The notes beneath the pieces are model-generated. The model did not search any database and was not told the origin of the DNA. It saw nothing but the letters and a program-made list of their open reading frames with translations. Below, piece by piece: positions 14,237 through 26,041 of a DNA stretch of 64,000 bases. Source of the stretch: Oxyruncus cristatus (lineage: Eukaryota; Chordata; Aves; Passeriformes; Cotingidae); NCBI GenBank assembly GCA_013399855.1, contig VXAY01004360.1, positions 1,154,711 to 1,218,710 on the forward strand, read 5' to 3'. Made by a program: the position numbers and the translations under genes. Every line of letters begins with the position of its first letter. Positions within the stretch are counted from its first letter, which is position 1.

Positions 14237-15569
14237 GCTAAGTTAAAGTGCCAGTGCCCTCAGCTTCTAATCCTTGAGCAGTTCCATGGGCGCTGTTAAC
14301 AGCAGCTGAGTGTTGCATTATTCATGTTTTCATATGGTGATTCCCTAGAGAGCACAAGGGTGATTCAAATCTGAAGTCAGAGGAAAAAATTACTGAAAAG
14401 TCTGCTGATTTCTTTGGCAGAAAAGATGTATTCTTCATCTGTGATCAAATTATACAAGTTTGTTCTAGATGTTTTTTGAGTCACTCTTCTGTCAGTGAAA
14501 TACAGAAAGAATGACGTCTTTAAATTTACAAAACCTCAGCAGCAAATGCAGGTTGCATTTGAATTTGCCCCCTCTCTATTCCAGCCAGTAAAGGAATGGT
14601 GGCTGGGATTTTTAAGGAAGGAGTAGTTCATTATACTCATGTCTTTTTTAGTAGTAGAAAGAAGTTTTTCAAATCACTTTATAATTTTGAGTCAATTTGC
14701 CATCTACCTCTTTGAAGTTTCAGCTGATCCTGCTGTGCTTGACACAGTGAATATATAGCAGTGGAGACACTTCAAACTGCAGCTCCAGTAGGTACCATCA
14801 TTAAAACGTTTTCAGATCCAAACTCATTCTTCAGACTCTCTGTAGTAAACTTGATCTTTCACTACTGCCTGCTTTCCTTTGAATTATTCTTTTCATTGCA
14901 CTGTATATGTAATGACAGATATTTGCAGTTATTCCCAAATTGGTTGTTTTACAGAAAAGACCATATTTGATGTTTTTTATTGTCAAGTAGCAGATTGCTG
15001 TTAATTGCTTTTGATGTAGATTCAGGAATAGAGAGACTATGTGAACAGTTATCCTGAAGCCATGAGCGAAATGTTTATCCTGTTGGAAAATGTAGTGCAA
15101 TTCTGTTTTATCTGTAGAAAAAACCCTTTTACCAGGAAAGGACTGGGGGGTGCAATGGCCTTTGTCAGGCCTTCCTCATCAACAATAGCTGGAAAGCAGA
15201 TAGAGGAGACAAAGGAGACATAGGTCTGCTTCAATTAGTGTAATTAAAACAGACCTATGAAGATGACATTAAGCTCCAGCTAAATGACTGAGTCCAGAGC
15301 AAGACAGTCACTGCTGGCCATGTGCAGTGCTCTGCCTGGGCCAAGTACCTGGGTGTGAGGACTGGCTGGTCCCCAGGACAATCACAGTGGCTCTGGTTCT
15401 GCCTGGAAGCCTAACTCATGTCCTTGCTGGTCTGTGCCAGGTAAACCCACTGGTGTGGTCCTCTCAGAGGGCACCCGGTCCTTGCACTGCTTCTAAAGCA
15501 TCAGCTGAAAGGCACCTGAAGAAGTCCCACAGCCCACCTCTTACCTAGGGTGGCACTAGCTATGCTTTT

Positions 15570-15855
15570 GTGTTGCTCCTCACAGGTGTTTGTCTGACTT
15601 GTTCTTGGACTGTCTCTATCCCTACTGTGACAAAATGCTTCCTTAGCATCTGTCCAGTATCTGCCTTGCCACAGCTGGAGCTATTAATTCACATCCTCTC
15701 TATTGAGAGCAGTTTCCTCTCTGCAGTTTTCTTCCACATCTTGAAGATTGTTATCACATTTAGCTTCCATCTTATTTAGGCTGAGAATCTTTTATGTTCC
15801 TTTCCTTCCTCAGGGTTCATTTTTTCTGGATGTTCAGGTTCAAAGATCTAGTTTA
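15570..15855 (-). mobile_element. old CR1 LINE fragment, antisense
   Basis: Read on the plus strand it follows the familiar order of a reversed CR1 3' region. A 'ctactgtgac..aatgcttcctta' block comes first, then 'ccttgccacagct', then 'attgagagcagttt', then 'cttgaagattgttatca', then a stretch resembling 'ttctccaggctgaa..'. The match is from memory and diverged with indels, which suggests an old subfamily. No 3' ATTCTATG end is preserved. A RepeatMasker run with avian libraries would settle the boundaries. Confidence 0.7.
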
Positions 15856-16440
15856 TAACTAGGTAAGTCAGAAGTGACTGATAAATAAAATGTGATCTGC
15901 TCTGGCTTCATGTCCCACGTCTCAGGTCCTCTGTGAGTGCTTTGTTATGACAGAATAGCAATAGTGCCCCTGTCTACCATGCAGGTTATTGATAATTCAG
16001 GAGTTTTAATTGAACCAATGGAAATGTCCTTCTTGAAAGACAGCAAAGTGGTCATATTGTTGAGATGTTGAATATTTGTTCCCTTGGAGAATCCCATCAA
16101 GAGAAAGTTCCTCGGAAAAGTCAGCCCTCAAATAGATGGATTTGTAAAATGGTTCTTCTTTTCATTCCTGCTCAAGACAGCAGCATTTCTGAAGGGTGGT
16201 TTCAGTTCCTCATGGTTGCCTGCAGCTATCAACCTCCATTCCCCTTCTCTCATGTGTTTAAGAATTAAACACAACATCAGTGGGCAGGACATACCCAGGC
16301 CAGTCAGGCTTTACCAGTGACAGCATAGCACTGGTTGCTGTTTTACCTTGCCTTCTGCTGCCCTTTTTCTTCTGCCTTTCTGTCTGGCATCCTGTAGGCC
16401 AAATGGAAATCTTCATCTGAAGGTCTAGTTTTCTGGTTCT

Positions 16441-16526
16441 TGTTTTTTCTTTTCTTGTTTTGCCTTGCCTTGCCTTGCCTTCTCCTCTCTTCTCGTCTCT
16501 TCTCTTTTCCTCTCTTTTCTCTTCTG
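16441..16526. repeat. pyrimidine-rich tract with (TGCCT)4
   Basis: A T/C-rich stretch contains four TGCCT units at 16461-16480, followed by an irregular (TCTCT/CTTTT) run to about 16526 with few purines. The transcript strand is pyrimidine-rich, so the RNA could bind polypyrimidine-tract proteins. Confidence 0.85.
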
Positions 16527-16899
16527 AGTCTTGAGGCCTGAAATTTTTTTGTGTCTTGTTTATCTTGAGCTGTCTTAAAGGAACTTTGTAAGCTTTGTGT
16601 TTGCTTGTAATGCTTCTAATTTTAAGAAACCCACTGCAGAAAGAGAGAAGCTATTGCTGGCAACCCATCGAGTCAGCTGTGCAGCATGTGAATGAACCTC
16701 TGGAAGTCTTTTAATCCTGCTTGATGTCCAAGAGCTTGCTGTTGGTACCACGAGGCTGTATGAATTACAGGAAGAGAAAAATTGCTCTTTTGGCAAACAC
16801 AAGCTCCGATACTTTTAGTCTTCATTTCCTTTGATTTTATGTCATGTAGTCTGTTCTTTCATGGCAGGCTGTGTGTTTAGGAAAGGAGCTGGTGCCTCA

Positions 16900-17080
16900 G
16901 TTTGGGAATTACAAGACTGGCTCTGCTCACATCTCTGCTGTCAGCCTTCTGCATGAACATAAGCCAGCTACTCTTCTCAATCTCCATATCTGTAATGTTA
17001 ACCTAATTATGCCAGCCTCCTCTTCAGAGTGCATGATGTCCTTATGAAGAGTAATAGATATAAATGGAGATGTTATTAAC
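16900..17080 (+). mobile_element. MIR-like (CORE-SINE) relic
   Basis: The order of blocks matches MIR in sense: 'gactggctctgct', a segment aligning with the tRNA-related/CORE part, then 'ctactcttctcaatctcc', 'atatctgtaatgtta' (MIR: 'catctgtaaaatg'), 'taattatgccagcctcctc', and an A/T-rich tail. Similarity is by eye and clearly diverged, as expected of an element that stopped moving before birds arose. It could also be an L2/CORE-related sequence. Confidence 0.5.
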
Positions 17081-18277
17081 ACCCCTCCCCACTTAAGTGC
17101 AATCTGCTGCATTATGGAATTCAATGGCTAAAGATTCCAAATGGATAAAATTGTTAGGAAATGTCTCTTCTATGTAATGCATTGACTATTTGAAATAATC
17201 AGAGCTATGAATCAACCGTGCCTTTGAATAAATTTATAGATGTAGTGGAAAGCTAAATTCAAAATACAATAGCTAAATATCCCTGGGATTTTTAAATTCC
17301 CCGATGGACTCTGCAAGTCTTTGGCTGTGATACAAGTCCATTATCTATATAAAAAGTGTTTGTTTTTTCTGTTCACTGAATAAGTTGCACCAGTTGGAAC
17401 ATCCAACATAATTGCCATTTAACCAAGTTCAGCTGCTTGCAACTGCAGTGCATTTATAGTTGGTTGGAAACCAAATTCGTAAGCATCCTCTCAGAATTGC
17501 ATCCAACTGCTTTTACTGGTTCTTATAACACAACAAAAAAATCTTATTTCCTTTCATGCATGAGGACAGATTAACAGAGAGGTCAACACTGCCACTTGAT
17601 GCCATTTTAAGTCATAGTGACAGCAGAGGACAGGGATTCAGTTGCACTGGTGATATTTGCCTCACAGCATTGCAGTTGAGTCTCTTGTAAACCTTCACCA
17701 AACAACTGGCTAGGTGTTCTGTTCACAACTGCTGGAGGTGTGCTAGCACTTAGCTGGCTCTCCATAAAAGTTAGGTGCCACAATGTGTGGGACTACCATC
17801 TGGGATTTGTTTCAACAGAAACAAAATTATTCTCTGTTTTTTATACTCTTCATGTGGGTCACATATGTCAGTTATGGCTTCCTCGGGGCTGTGGCATTTG
17901 CTCCAAGTTGGAGGTTTTGATGATGTTCAAAGAGAGACAAGCAGTCAGCGTCAACAACAGCCTCTCATTTTTATTTTCTCTACAGGATTTTCTATCTGCA
18001 TGCAACAGTAATTGACACATTCAAGCGGTTTCCATGGCATGGAAATTTCCCAGCAGTCGTTTATTTTTGTCAATTCAGGCAAAGCCTGACTTGTACAGAT
18101 AATTATGCAGTGTCCATGGTCATCTTTTGGACTTTGTGTGTGCTATGACATAGTTGCCATTTAGTGGGCAATTGTCTTCATCAGCACTGTTAACTTGAAG
18201 CTTATTTCCTGGTGAGAGGGAGTTTCAAGTTTATGGCTGACATAGCTTACATTTCCTCTTTTTCTATTTCACTTACC

Positions 18278-18368
18278 TCCTCCTATTTATATTCCTTTGT
18301 TTCCTTTTATTTTGATAAATAAAGCTGCTCCATCATCCATGTTTATATCCTTTAAATATTTATCTGCT
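18278..18368 (+). repeat. unclassified repeat, copy 1
   Basis: 91 bases that match 20084-20174 with about 11 mismatches and no gap by hand alignment. The last 28 bases are identical between copies. Weaker similarity continues on both sides ('acatagcttac' at 18240 against 'acatagcctat' at 20070, with an extra ~27 bases in this copy). The sequence is AT- and pyrimidine-rich, with TTTAAATATTTATCTGCT at its end. I do not recognise the family. Confidence 0.75.
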
Positions 18369-20083
18369 ATATAGGTTTTGTCAATGCTGATCAGTTCAAT
18401 TTTGTATTCATTATGGATATAATAAACTCTACAATGTAAATATAAATGTCATACAGCTAGGTACTGTCATGACCCTTGTATATTATCATAAGAAAGAAAT
18501 ATTTTCAAATGTAGAAGGACTGTTTTGTATTTTTCTTTTTTTAATGGCGTCCCTCGCATTTGGGTCACCTTTACCACCTATTTCTGTCTCCTAGAAAACT
18601 TTCCTCATAAAGAGAAAAGGATGAGCCCCCAGCTTGTGTCCTCACTCTTGCTGAGAACAGCCAGTGGCTTTGCTCAGCAGCTCCAGTGAGCCATTAGTAG
18701 CAGACTTTTTTGCAGAAGACAATTTCTTAAACATCAGATTTTGACCTTGGTACCAAGGAAACAAAGATGCTCTTTCTAAACGCACAGACTTCATTTAGCT
18801 GGCTTTCCAACCTACTGAAATCTGGACATCCCCATTTTCCAGAAGCCCTTCAACTGTCCCCGGGTGAGCTGGAATCTGGGGGACACCAAGGTCAACTCTC
18901 TGGGGCAGAGGAAACCTGCCATCCTCTGAGCCAAACAGGGATAGTGGTGGGCCTGGGTATGTGATCTGGAGTGTGGAGCCAAAGGAATGGCAATTGGAAT
19001 GACAAAGCTTCAGCGGAGGGTCAGGAAGAGAAAGGGCCATGGATCATGGGCAGCAGTGGCATTCCGAGGGAGACTGAGCTTAGTAGTGAGAGCAAGACAG
19101 GATCAGAGGTCTTCTCTACAACTTCAGGAGGCAGGTGATAGCTGTCTGCCAGTTTCTTCACAGCATCCCTCCTTCTCCCACCTCTTTCTGCTTGGAACCT
19201 GAGAGGGGGCTGTAAAGGAATAGAGGTGCTCAGCTCCAGGGTGGGCAGAGCAGGTGGGTTCTTGGTGGCTTCCCTTGGTAGAGGAGGAAAGCAGCGGGAG
19301 TGAGGATGTTCAGCCCTGCCACTGGTGTGGGGAGTTGAAGTGATTTGAAGTGTAACTATGGGTGAGACTGATGGAGTAAAAATGAGAGGCTCAGAAGATG
19401 TAAGACTTGACCTTGCTGCATGAGATTTGCCTGTGTCAGAGGACTCCTTACATGCATCTTCATTAGAAATATTGCCATCCTGTTATGACAAACTTGTGTT
19501 TAATTTGCTATAGAGAGTTTGTCACGTGAGAGGGTTTAAGGGAACTTTTTCTCAAGCAGAACGGAGCGAACAGCTTCCAAAGCAAAGTTTTGAGGAAGCC
19601 TGAAAGTTTGCACTCTGTGTGTGAGGAGCATGATTTGCTGAGCAGTCACTGGAAGGACTGTCACAGGGCTGGTGCTCCCTGGGCTGGGTGGTCCTAGAAG
19701 AGCTGCATTACCCCTTTCCATTACCCACAGCTATCACGTAGCAACCACAGTGATCAAAGACTCTTGGAAAGGCTGTTTGAGATTTCAGAATTAAAAGCAC
19801 TGTGTGGAAGCTGAACTGCTGAATTTTTATTTTTTTGTAAATTTTTTTTTTAAGGCATGCTTTATTGAGGTGTAGTCGCTGCAGCAAAATAGCACATAGT
19901 GAAAGATGTAGCCTCATTCCCCTGCAGTCAGAAAAGGCTGGTTTGTTACTAAATCATTATTCCGCTTTTTTTTGTTCATTTTTTTTTTTTATTAAATGTG
20001 TCAATATGAGTTTCGGATCCCAACCCTTCACTCTGCTTCATAAGGGTTCATGAAGTTATGCTTTGCCCAACATAGCCTATGTT

Positions 20084-20174
20084 TTCTCCTATTTGTATTC
20101 CTTTCTTTCCTCTTATTTTGAAAAATAATTCTTCTCTGTCCTCCATGTTTATATCCTTTAAATATTTATCTGCT
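20084..20174 (+). repeat. unclassified repeat, copy 2
   Basis: Second copy of the 91-base repeat, in the same orientation 1.8 kb downstream. Similarity extends weakly upstream to about 20050 and downstream towards about 20225. It is either two insertions of one interspersed family or an old local duplication. Divergence of about 12% in the core argues against an assembly artefact. Confidence 0.75.
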
Positions 20175-22346
20175 CTCCTCCTGTTGCCCTTTAGTCATTG
20201 CTTAGTACAGTTTATGTTTAGCTTTTGGCAGTTACTCAGTAACATAGGAAAGAAAGAAAGAAAATTTCCTCTTCAGTTAAGTCTTCTTGTAGAGTTCAAA
20301 CAGCTACGTATATTTTCAGAACTGTATACATGGACTGAGATGTAGATGGTGAGATCCTATTAATGTCAACAAGTGGTTTTACTACCGACTGTTTTAGGGC
20401 CATGATTTCACCCAGAGACACTCTGAACTTAGTAACATCTTCCACAAGGCTCCCTATACGGTAGTGAGTCCAGGCTGAAAAACAATTTGCAATTGTTTGA
20501 ACACTGTGTTTCTCTTCTCTAAGGAGAAAACACTAGACCAGCCTTTTTTTGTTTTGTTTCTTGTTGTGTGACCAAGGCTTGATGGTTGCAAAGCTTTAGT
20601 CAGTGTGTCGATAACAACGCATGACCAAGGTGTATCTTATTCTCTAATTTAGCAAATGACCTTGTTTTAACTTCACACCCTAATTGCTGATGGGACTGGA
20701 GGCTTTTGCAGTGACAGACAGCCATCTTGCAGATGCTCATTCATTTTTATAAGGCAAACACATCAATAGAGCTATATTAAGCATGTCTGCATGGCATGTC
20801 AGGACCTGGGCAAAGCAGAAGTTCACTTTGCCTGATTGTTTAGATTAAACACCACAGTTTTACTGGACTATTTAAATTCTAAATTCTATTCTAAATTGTC
20901 TGTTTTGTGTGCAGATAGCTTGGAGGGCTGTGTCACTGGTAACGTGACAAACCTCATCCTGTGTGGCTTACAAATAGAAGTTGTCTCAGGGCTTCGTATC
21001 TCCTAAATGAACTGTGTCCTCACTGTGGGATGACAAGCCACTATCCCGACTTCCTCAGTGATGCCTTGAATATACTAGTTACTTCTTTCAGAAACCAAAA
21101 TGTTTGGAATTCAGTAACTGAAATGCTCATCCAAAAATTTTTGCTGCAGCAAGGCAGATTGGATTGGCTCTGTGTTTACCACATCCAAGCAGCCTAATGG
21201 AAGAAGTGTTTAGAGTGAGAAATCATCATAGTGCAGTCGTGGTCAGGACAGCTTGGAGAGAATGTTAACATTTGCCTCCTGTCCCGTGACCAAATCCATC
21301 CAACTATCAATCCAAACCAAAAAATTCTGAGAAATGGACTCATTGTCCAGCCACTGCATCACATTACCCATATTGGAATTAAGTGGCCAAACTACCCTCC
21401 AATAAGGACAATTGCAGAAGCATTACTTAAGAATTTTGTATATTTACCCTACACCTGAAAGACATAGGGGTTCTGTTTTAAAAATTCCTGCTGGGCTTGG
21501 TAAATGTATTTCTTCCTGAATAATGATCAGTAAATCCTCTTTTTTATTATTCCATCTTCTGAATTTATGTTACAACTGCAAAAGATCAAGTTTCTGATAG
21601 AGTGTCTATCCACAGGAACGGGAAAGTTTGCTTGACAAAATAACAGTAGTAAGCATTTCAGCAGAATGCTCTGGTTTCATTATGTGCATTTTTAAAAAAA
21701 TATTTTATAGTTGTATGTTAGTGTTTGGGAAGAGTAGGTTAAAAAATAAAACTCAACAGAAGAGTACTTTGATGCACCCAAAACAATTTTTCTCAATTTA
21801 ATTTTGGTAAAACTTGAATTTAGACCTTTTGTTCCAACTTAGAAAAAGCCACAGCAAAAATAACTTTGAAAATATTTATAATTACAAGCTTCAAGTAACT
21901 CTACAGAAAACATTTACTAGGGTTATTTCAGCCTATGAGCTGGTGGCAAATGACATACCTTTTTCACAGAGGGGTAATACCACATTTCCACTCCTTCCAG
22001 GAATCCTCACTTAATATTTTATAAAAGATTATCAGTCTCATCCATAAACATCTGAACTGAACCAGGCAGAAGGTTCCATACTACGCCATTAAACAAAATA
22101 GTAAGGGCTCATATACCAAAATAGAATGGACTTGGGGGAGCTTTAAATTGCTCTCACACAGGGGCATTTTACCCTGGGTCAGTGTGCCAAGGAACTTCTG
22201 GGGAGCTCCTGCATCACCTTCACCCCGTTTCACTTCTGGCAGGCCTTTTAAGTGAATTATTAGTTGCTCAAAAATCCTGAAGGAGAGGAAACGCCCCTTT
22301 CAGTAGAACTGGCTTTTTAGACCTGGAGAAACTGAATAAAGCAAAC

Positions 22347-22359
22347 TTTTTTTTTTTTT
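22347..22359. repeat. poly(T), 13 bases
   Basis: Uninterrupted run of 13 T. No target-site duplication or retrocopy seen around it. Confidence 0.85.
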
Positions 22360-24058
22360 CTGTAGAAGGCTGGCATACGAGGGAATATCTTTGCATTTTC
22401 ACTGTTGAGCCAGTGGTCACTCCCAATACTTTTCAATCGTAAAAGCTGTATTTTTGCCTTTGATGATATGTTGCAGGACATATTTGTGGTTAATACCAAA
22501 GAACAGACAGTTTTCATACCTCCAGGGTAGAGTGATCCACAAACTTTATTCAGCCCTGCCTGTAAAACTCACAAAACAGGTGTGTTTTAAGAGCAAAGAG
22601 CAGCAGTGGTTGATTAAACCATGCAGCGCTTCAAGCTTAAAAAGCACCTTAAAAGGTGAAACTTATTACTCTGAGAGACCCAGCAGTTCCTGGATGTCTG
22701 GATCATCTCCATCTCAAGCAGGACAAGAAAAAAATAATTTCTCCTTTGCTTCTGTCGACTTAGTAATATCTTGTGCTGGTTTAAAGTAAACCAGTGGAAG
22801 AAATGAACTCAACTTGAGAGATTAGAAGTCAGAGTTACGATTTACTATGGAGATTACAATAAATACAATGACACAGAGAAAACTGGTTTTAACCACCAAA
22901 CACAGATGTATAACCCAGCACCCTGGGACAAGAACAGAATGGTGTTTGTTGGCCCCTGCACTGAGCACCACGTGCCTCCCCTGGGTGCACAGTAAAAGGA
23001 AAGGAAAACCTCTTGCTCCAGATAATGGTCACAGTCCTGTTGCAGTTCTGGTCCTCCTCTCAATCTGACAAGTGGTACAAGAAGTCCCAAACCCCAAAGT
23101 TTATGTTTGCTCAGGTTTAGGTGGCAATGCCCAGCACCTTTCCCAGGGCAGGGAGTTTCACAATGGGTGAATGGTCCAGGTTTTGCAGCTGCCTGTTATG
23201 CCAGTCCAAGGTAGCCCATTAGCAGCGATGACCCCTCAGGCTGGGTGTGAAGGTATTAATGCCTTTCCAGAGGGGAATTATCACAGCTGAGTCAGTGGTG
23301 TGAAAACAAAAGAACATTCTCCTGCCTCAAAGGGTTTTTTTAACACCCAGCTTGTACCTTGAGGTGTCAGCTGTGCCCTGGGCAGCTGCTGCAAACAATC
23401 CATTTATTACCAGTCCATCAGAAATGACATAGAGGGTGTAGGATGCACAGTTTTGGCTATACCTGCATAGTGATAAACTGGTCCTATCCTCTGTAACTAG
23501 GACACATCTCAACAGCAAACACAAGGCAAACGCTGATTTAATACTGGAATGCCCCATGGGTAGGAAATATGAGGCTTGGTGCTGCCTCTTCTTTGCAGCT
23601 GCATGTGAGTTATGCAGTGCTGCAGCAGGGCAGTAGCTGCAAGGCAAATAGAATCTAACAGGGGATATCAGAGAAGTTTGATGGAGAAAATTCATCCTTC
23701 TTTAGACTGCATTTAAGTAGGAGTGAGGACTATATGTAGCTGTTCATCTTTTCTTTGTTGTATTCTTGTAGGTTGGAACTAAACTTTAAATATCTATGCT
23801 GTGTAGGGGAAAAAGGCCAACTGTCTCATAATTGTTTTAAACAACTTTTCTTTATTGCAAAACTATATGAACCCACTTTCTCCCTTCAGATTATCATCAT
23901 TTCCAGAGCCACTGATGAATGGTGTTTACTGGGAACTCTTAATTCGAAGGCCAGCCCTCTTATTCAGTTGTCATTTTAAATTATGCCTCTTCCTAGAGCA
24001 TAGGTAATTATTGCCTGTCAGTAAAAGTTAATATTGAAATTGTTGTTATTGCCTGCAA

Positions 24059-24084
24059 TAGTAGTAGTAGTAATAATAATAATA
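24059..24084. repeat. (TAG)n/(TAA)n trinucleotide microsatellite
   Basis: Four TAG units pass into four TAA/AAT units. Short and imperfect at the switch. Confidence 0.85.
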
Positions 24085-26016
24085 GTTATAAGTCTGTTCA
24101 AGTGAAGCTAATATACTAAAAAATGGGATCATGTTACACTTGAATTCAAGAAACAAATACTTTATTGATGGTTTCACAGGATATCACATCCACTAAGGTA
24201 AATAAATTTAAATAAAACATGTGCTTTAGATTTAAAAAAAAAAAGTTCCAGGTGCAACTATTCAGAGGTGTTGAAGACTTTCAGTTTTGCACAAGTCGTG
24301 AACAGATGTCTTTCCAGCTGCAGTTTTTGGCTTTTTAGAGGAAGTTCCCTGCTAGCAGATGGCAGCTTTCTCTTCTCTTCATCAAGCTGTTTATTAAGTC
24401 TGTTTTTAATGATGTTGGTTAGAACTAATTTATGCAATTGTGATGGGTGTAATTCTGACTTTGCTGGTGTTGTACATCACCATAGGATTTGGCTTACTGG
24501 ATATCACTGTACATCTGCAGCTCACAGACCTTGGGGAGGCATGGTTTCATCTGGGATCAGTGCATAAGCACATCTATATGTATTCAGTTGGTCCAGTTTT
24601 GTTTAAAAATACAAAAAAAAATGGAATTTCACCACTGCATAAGGCCATGAGATTTACGTGATCATCTGGCTGGTTTGTTGGTCAGTATTTCTCTAATGAT
24701 GAGGTTGAACCCACCAGCTAATTTCAGCCAAAAATCTAAAACAAACCTTATCTTCTACACCGTCTGTGGGTTTTTTTGACCAAGGAGAGAGATCCAAGTT
24801 GGTGTCCCAGTGAAGAAACAGCAGCTGCCAGAGGCTCCATGGGGCAGAAAGGAGTCCACCAAGCAGCATTCCTGGCCCACCAGGCTACTGCGTGCTGGGC
24901 AAGGGTATCAGGAAAACATGGGAAGAGCTCAGGTTACTGCTCTGAGGATTTGTTTTCGGCTGAGTTAGAATGTCCTAGAACCCAAGTTTGCTCCTGGCAA
25001 CTCCCATAGAATTTTTATTTTTATTTTTTTTTAATGTACCATTAGGCTTCATCAATCTGTTCTTTAATTCTCCATTTTTGAAGATTGAGCAGAGGTACTT
25101 CAGAGGGATATTGCAAGATTTAATTAACTTTTCCAAACATTTAGATAGATTAATGAATAGGTGATAAAGAGTATAAATGGAAGTTTAATACCAAAGTTTG
25201 GTATTGATTTAGTGACATCTGTCATTCCAAATCTCAATATTGAAGCATCCAGGCTACCTTAAAATACAGACAAAGGAAAGTCTTTGATTTCTTTAAAGCC
25301 AAATGTGTTATTTCATGTAAAAGGGAAAAGGAAAGGAAAAAAAAAAAAGAAGAGGGAGATAAAACAACCTGCTCCAGACCCTGGACTCCTAAAACCACGT
25401 CTACATCCTTATTGATTTTTCGTAGTGTCCTTCTACAAAGGAATGTCTCCTGCTCTGTAGATGTGGTTTTTTATCTTTACTGCAGCAGCACTAGGACTGA
25501 GTGGTAAAGCTCTGTTTTTAATGGCTCTTTCCCATCTCTAAAAGGTTCCATATTTCAGGTCACAGAGTATCTTTCTTCCAGAAGATAACCTTCACAAAAT
25601 TATATGCATTTCAAAAGAAAAGCACATAAAGTCCCTATGTGACATTATCGGTATACTTCTACATTCAGGTGTCAACAGGACACTTTTCTGTTTTCCTTTG
25701 TGTTGTAATAATGCTCTGCTGATGAAGGTACAACATGAAAGGCTGCTCTTTAGAGAATTTAGTCCTGTATGGAACAAAAACACAGTAATGCAAATGGTAT
25801 TTCCAAGCAGAACCATTGAAGCCAGACTGATCATTTTTGGAAAGCCTATATTTCTCCATATCTCACATAATTAGTCACCACACAAGTACTCTGTCTTCTG
25901 GACATAGAGTGAATTTGCATTTAGAAATTAGCTCTCTGTTTTCATCTACAACAGCCAGCATTAAAAAACAGATTAAAATATCAGAAATAAAATTGAAAAG
26001 GATGTTGCACATAGTT

Positions 26017-26041
26017 TATATATATATATATGTATATATAT
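26017..26041. repeat. (TA)n dinucleotide microsatellite
   Basis: An alternating T/A run of about 25 bases with one G interruption near 26032. Confidence 0.9.

Noticed and set aside
19370..19420. Possible MIR core ('gagaggctcagaagatgtaa')
   Set aside because: Too short and diverged to separate from chance.
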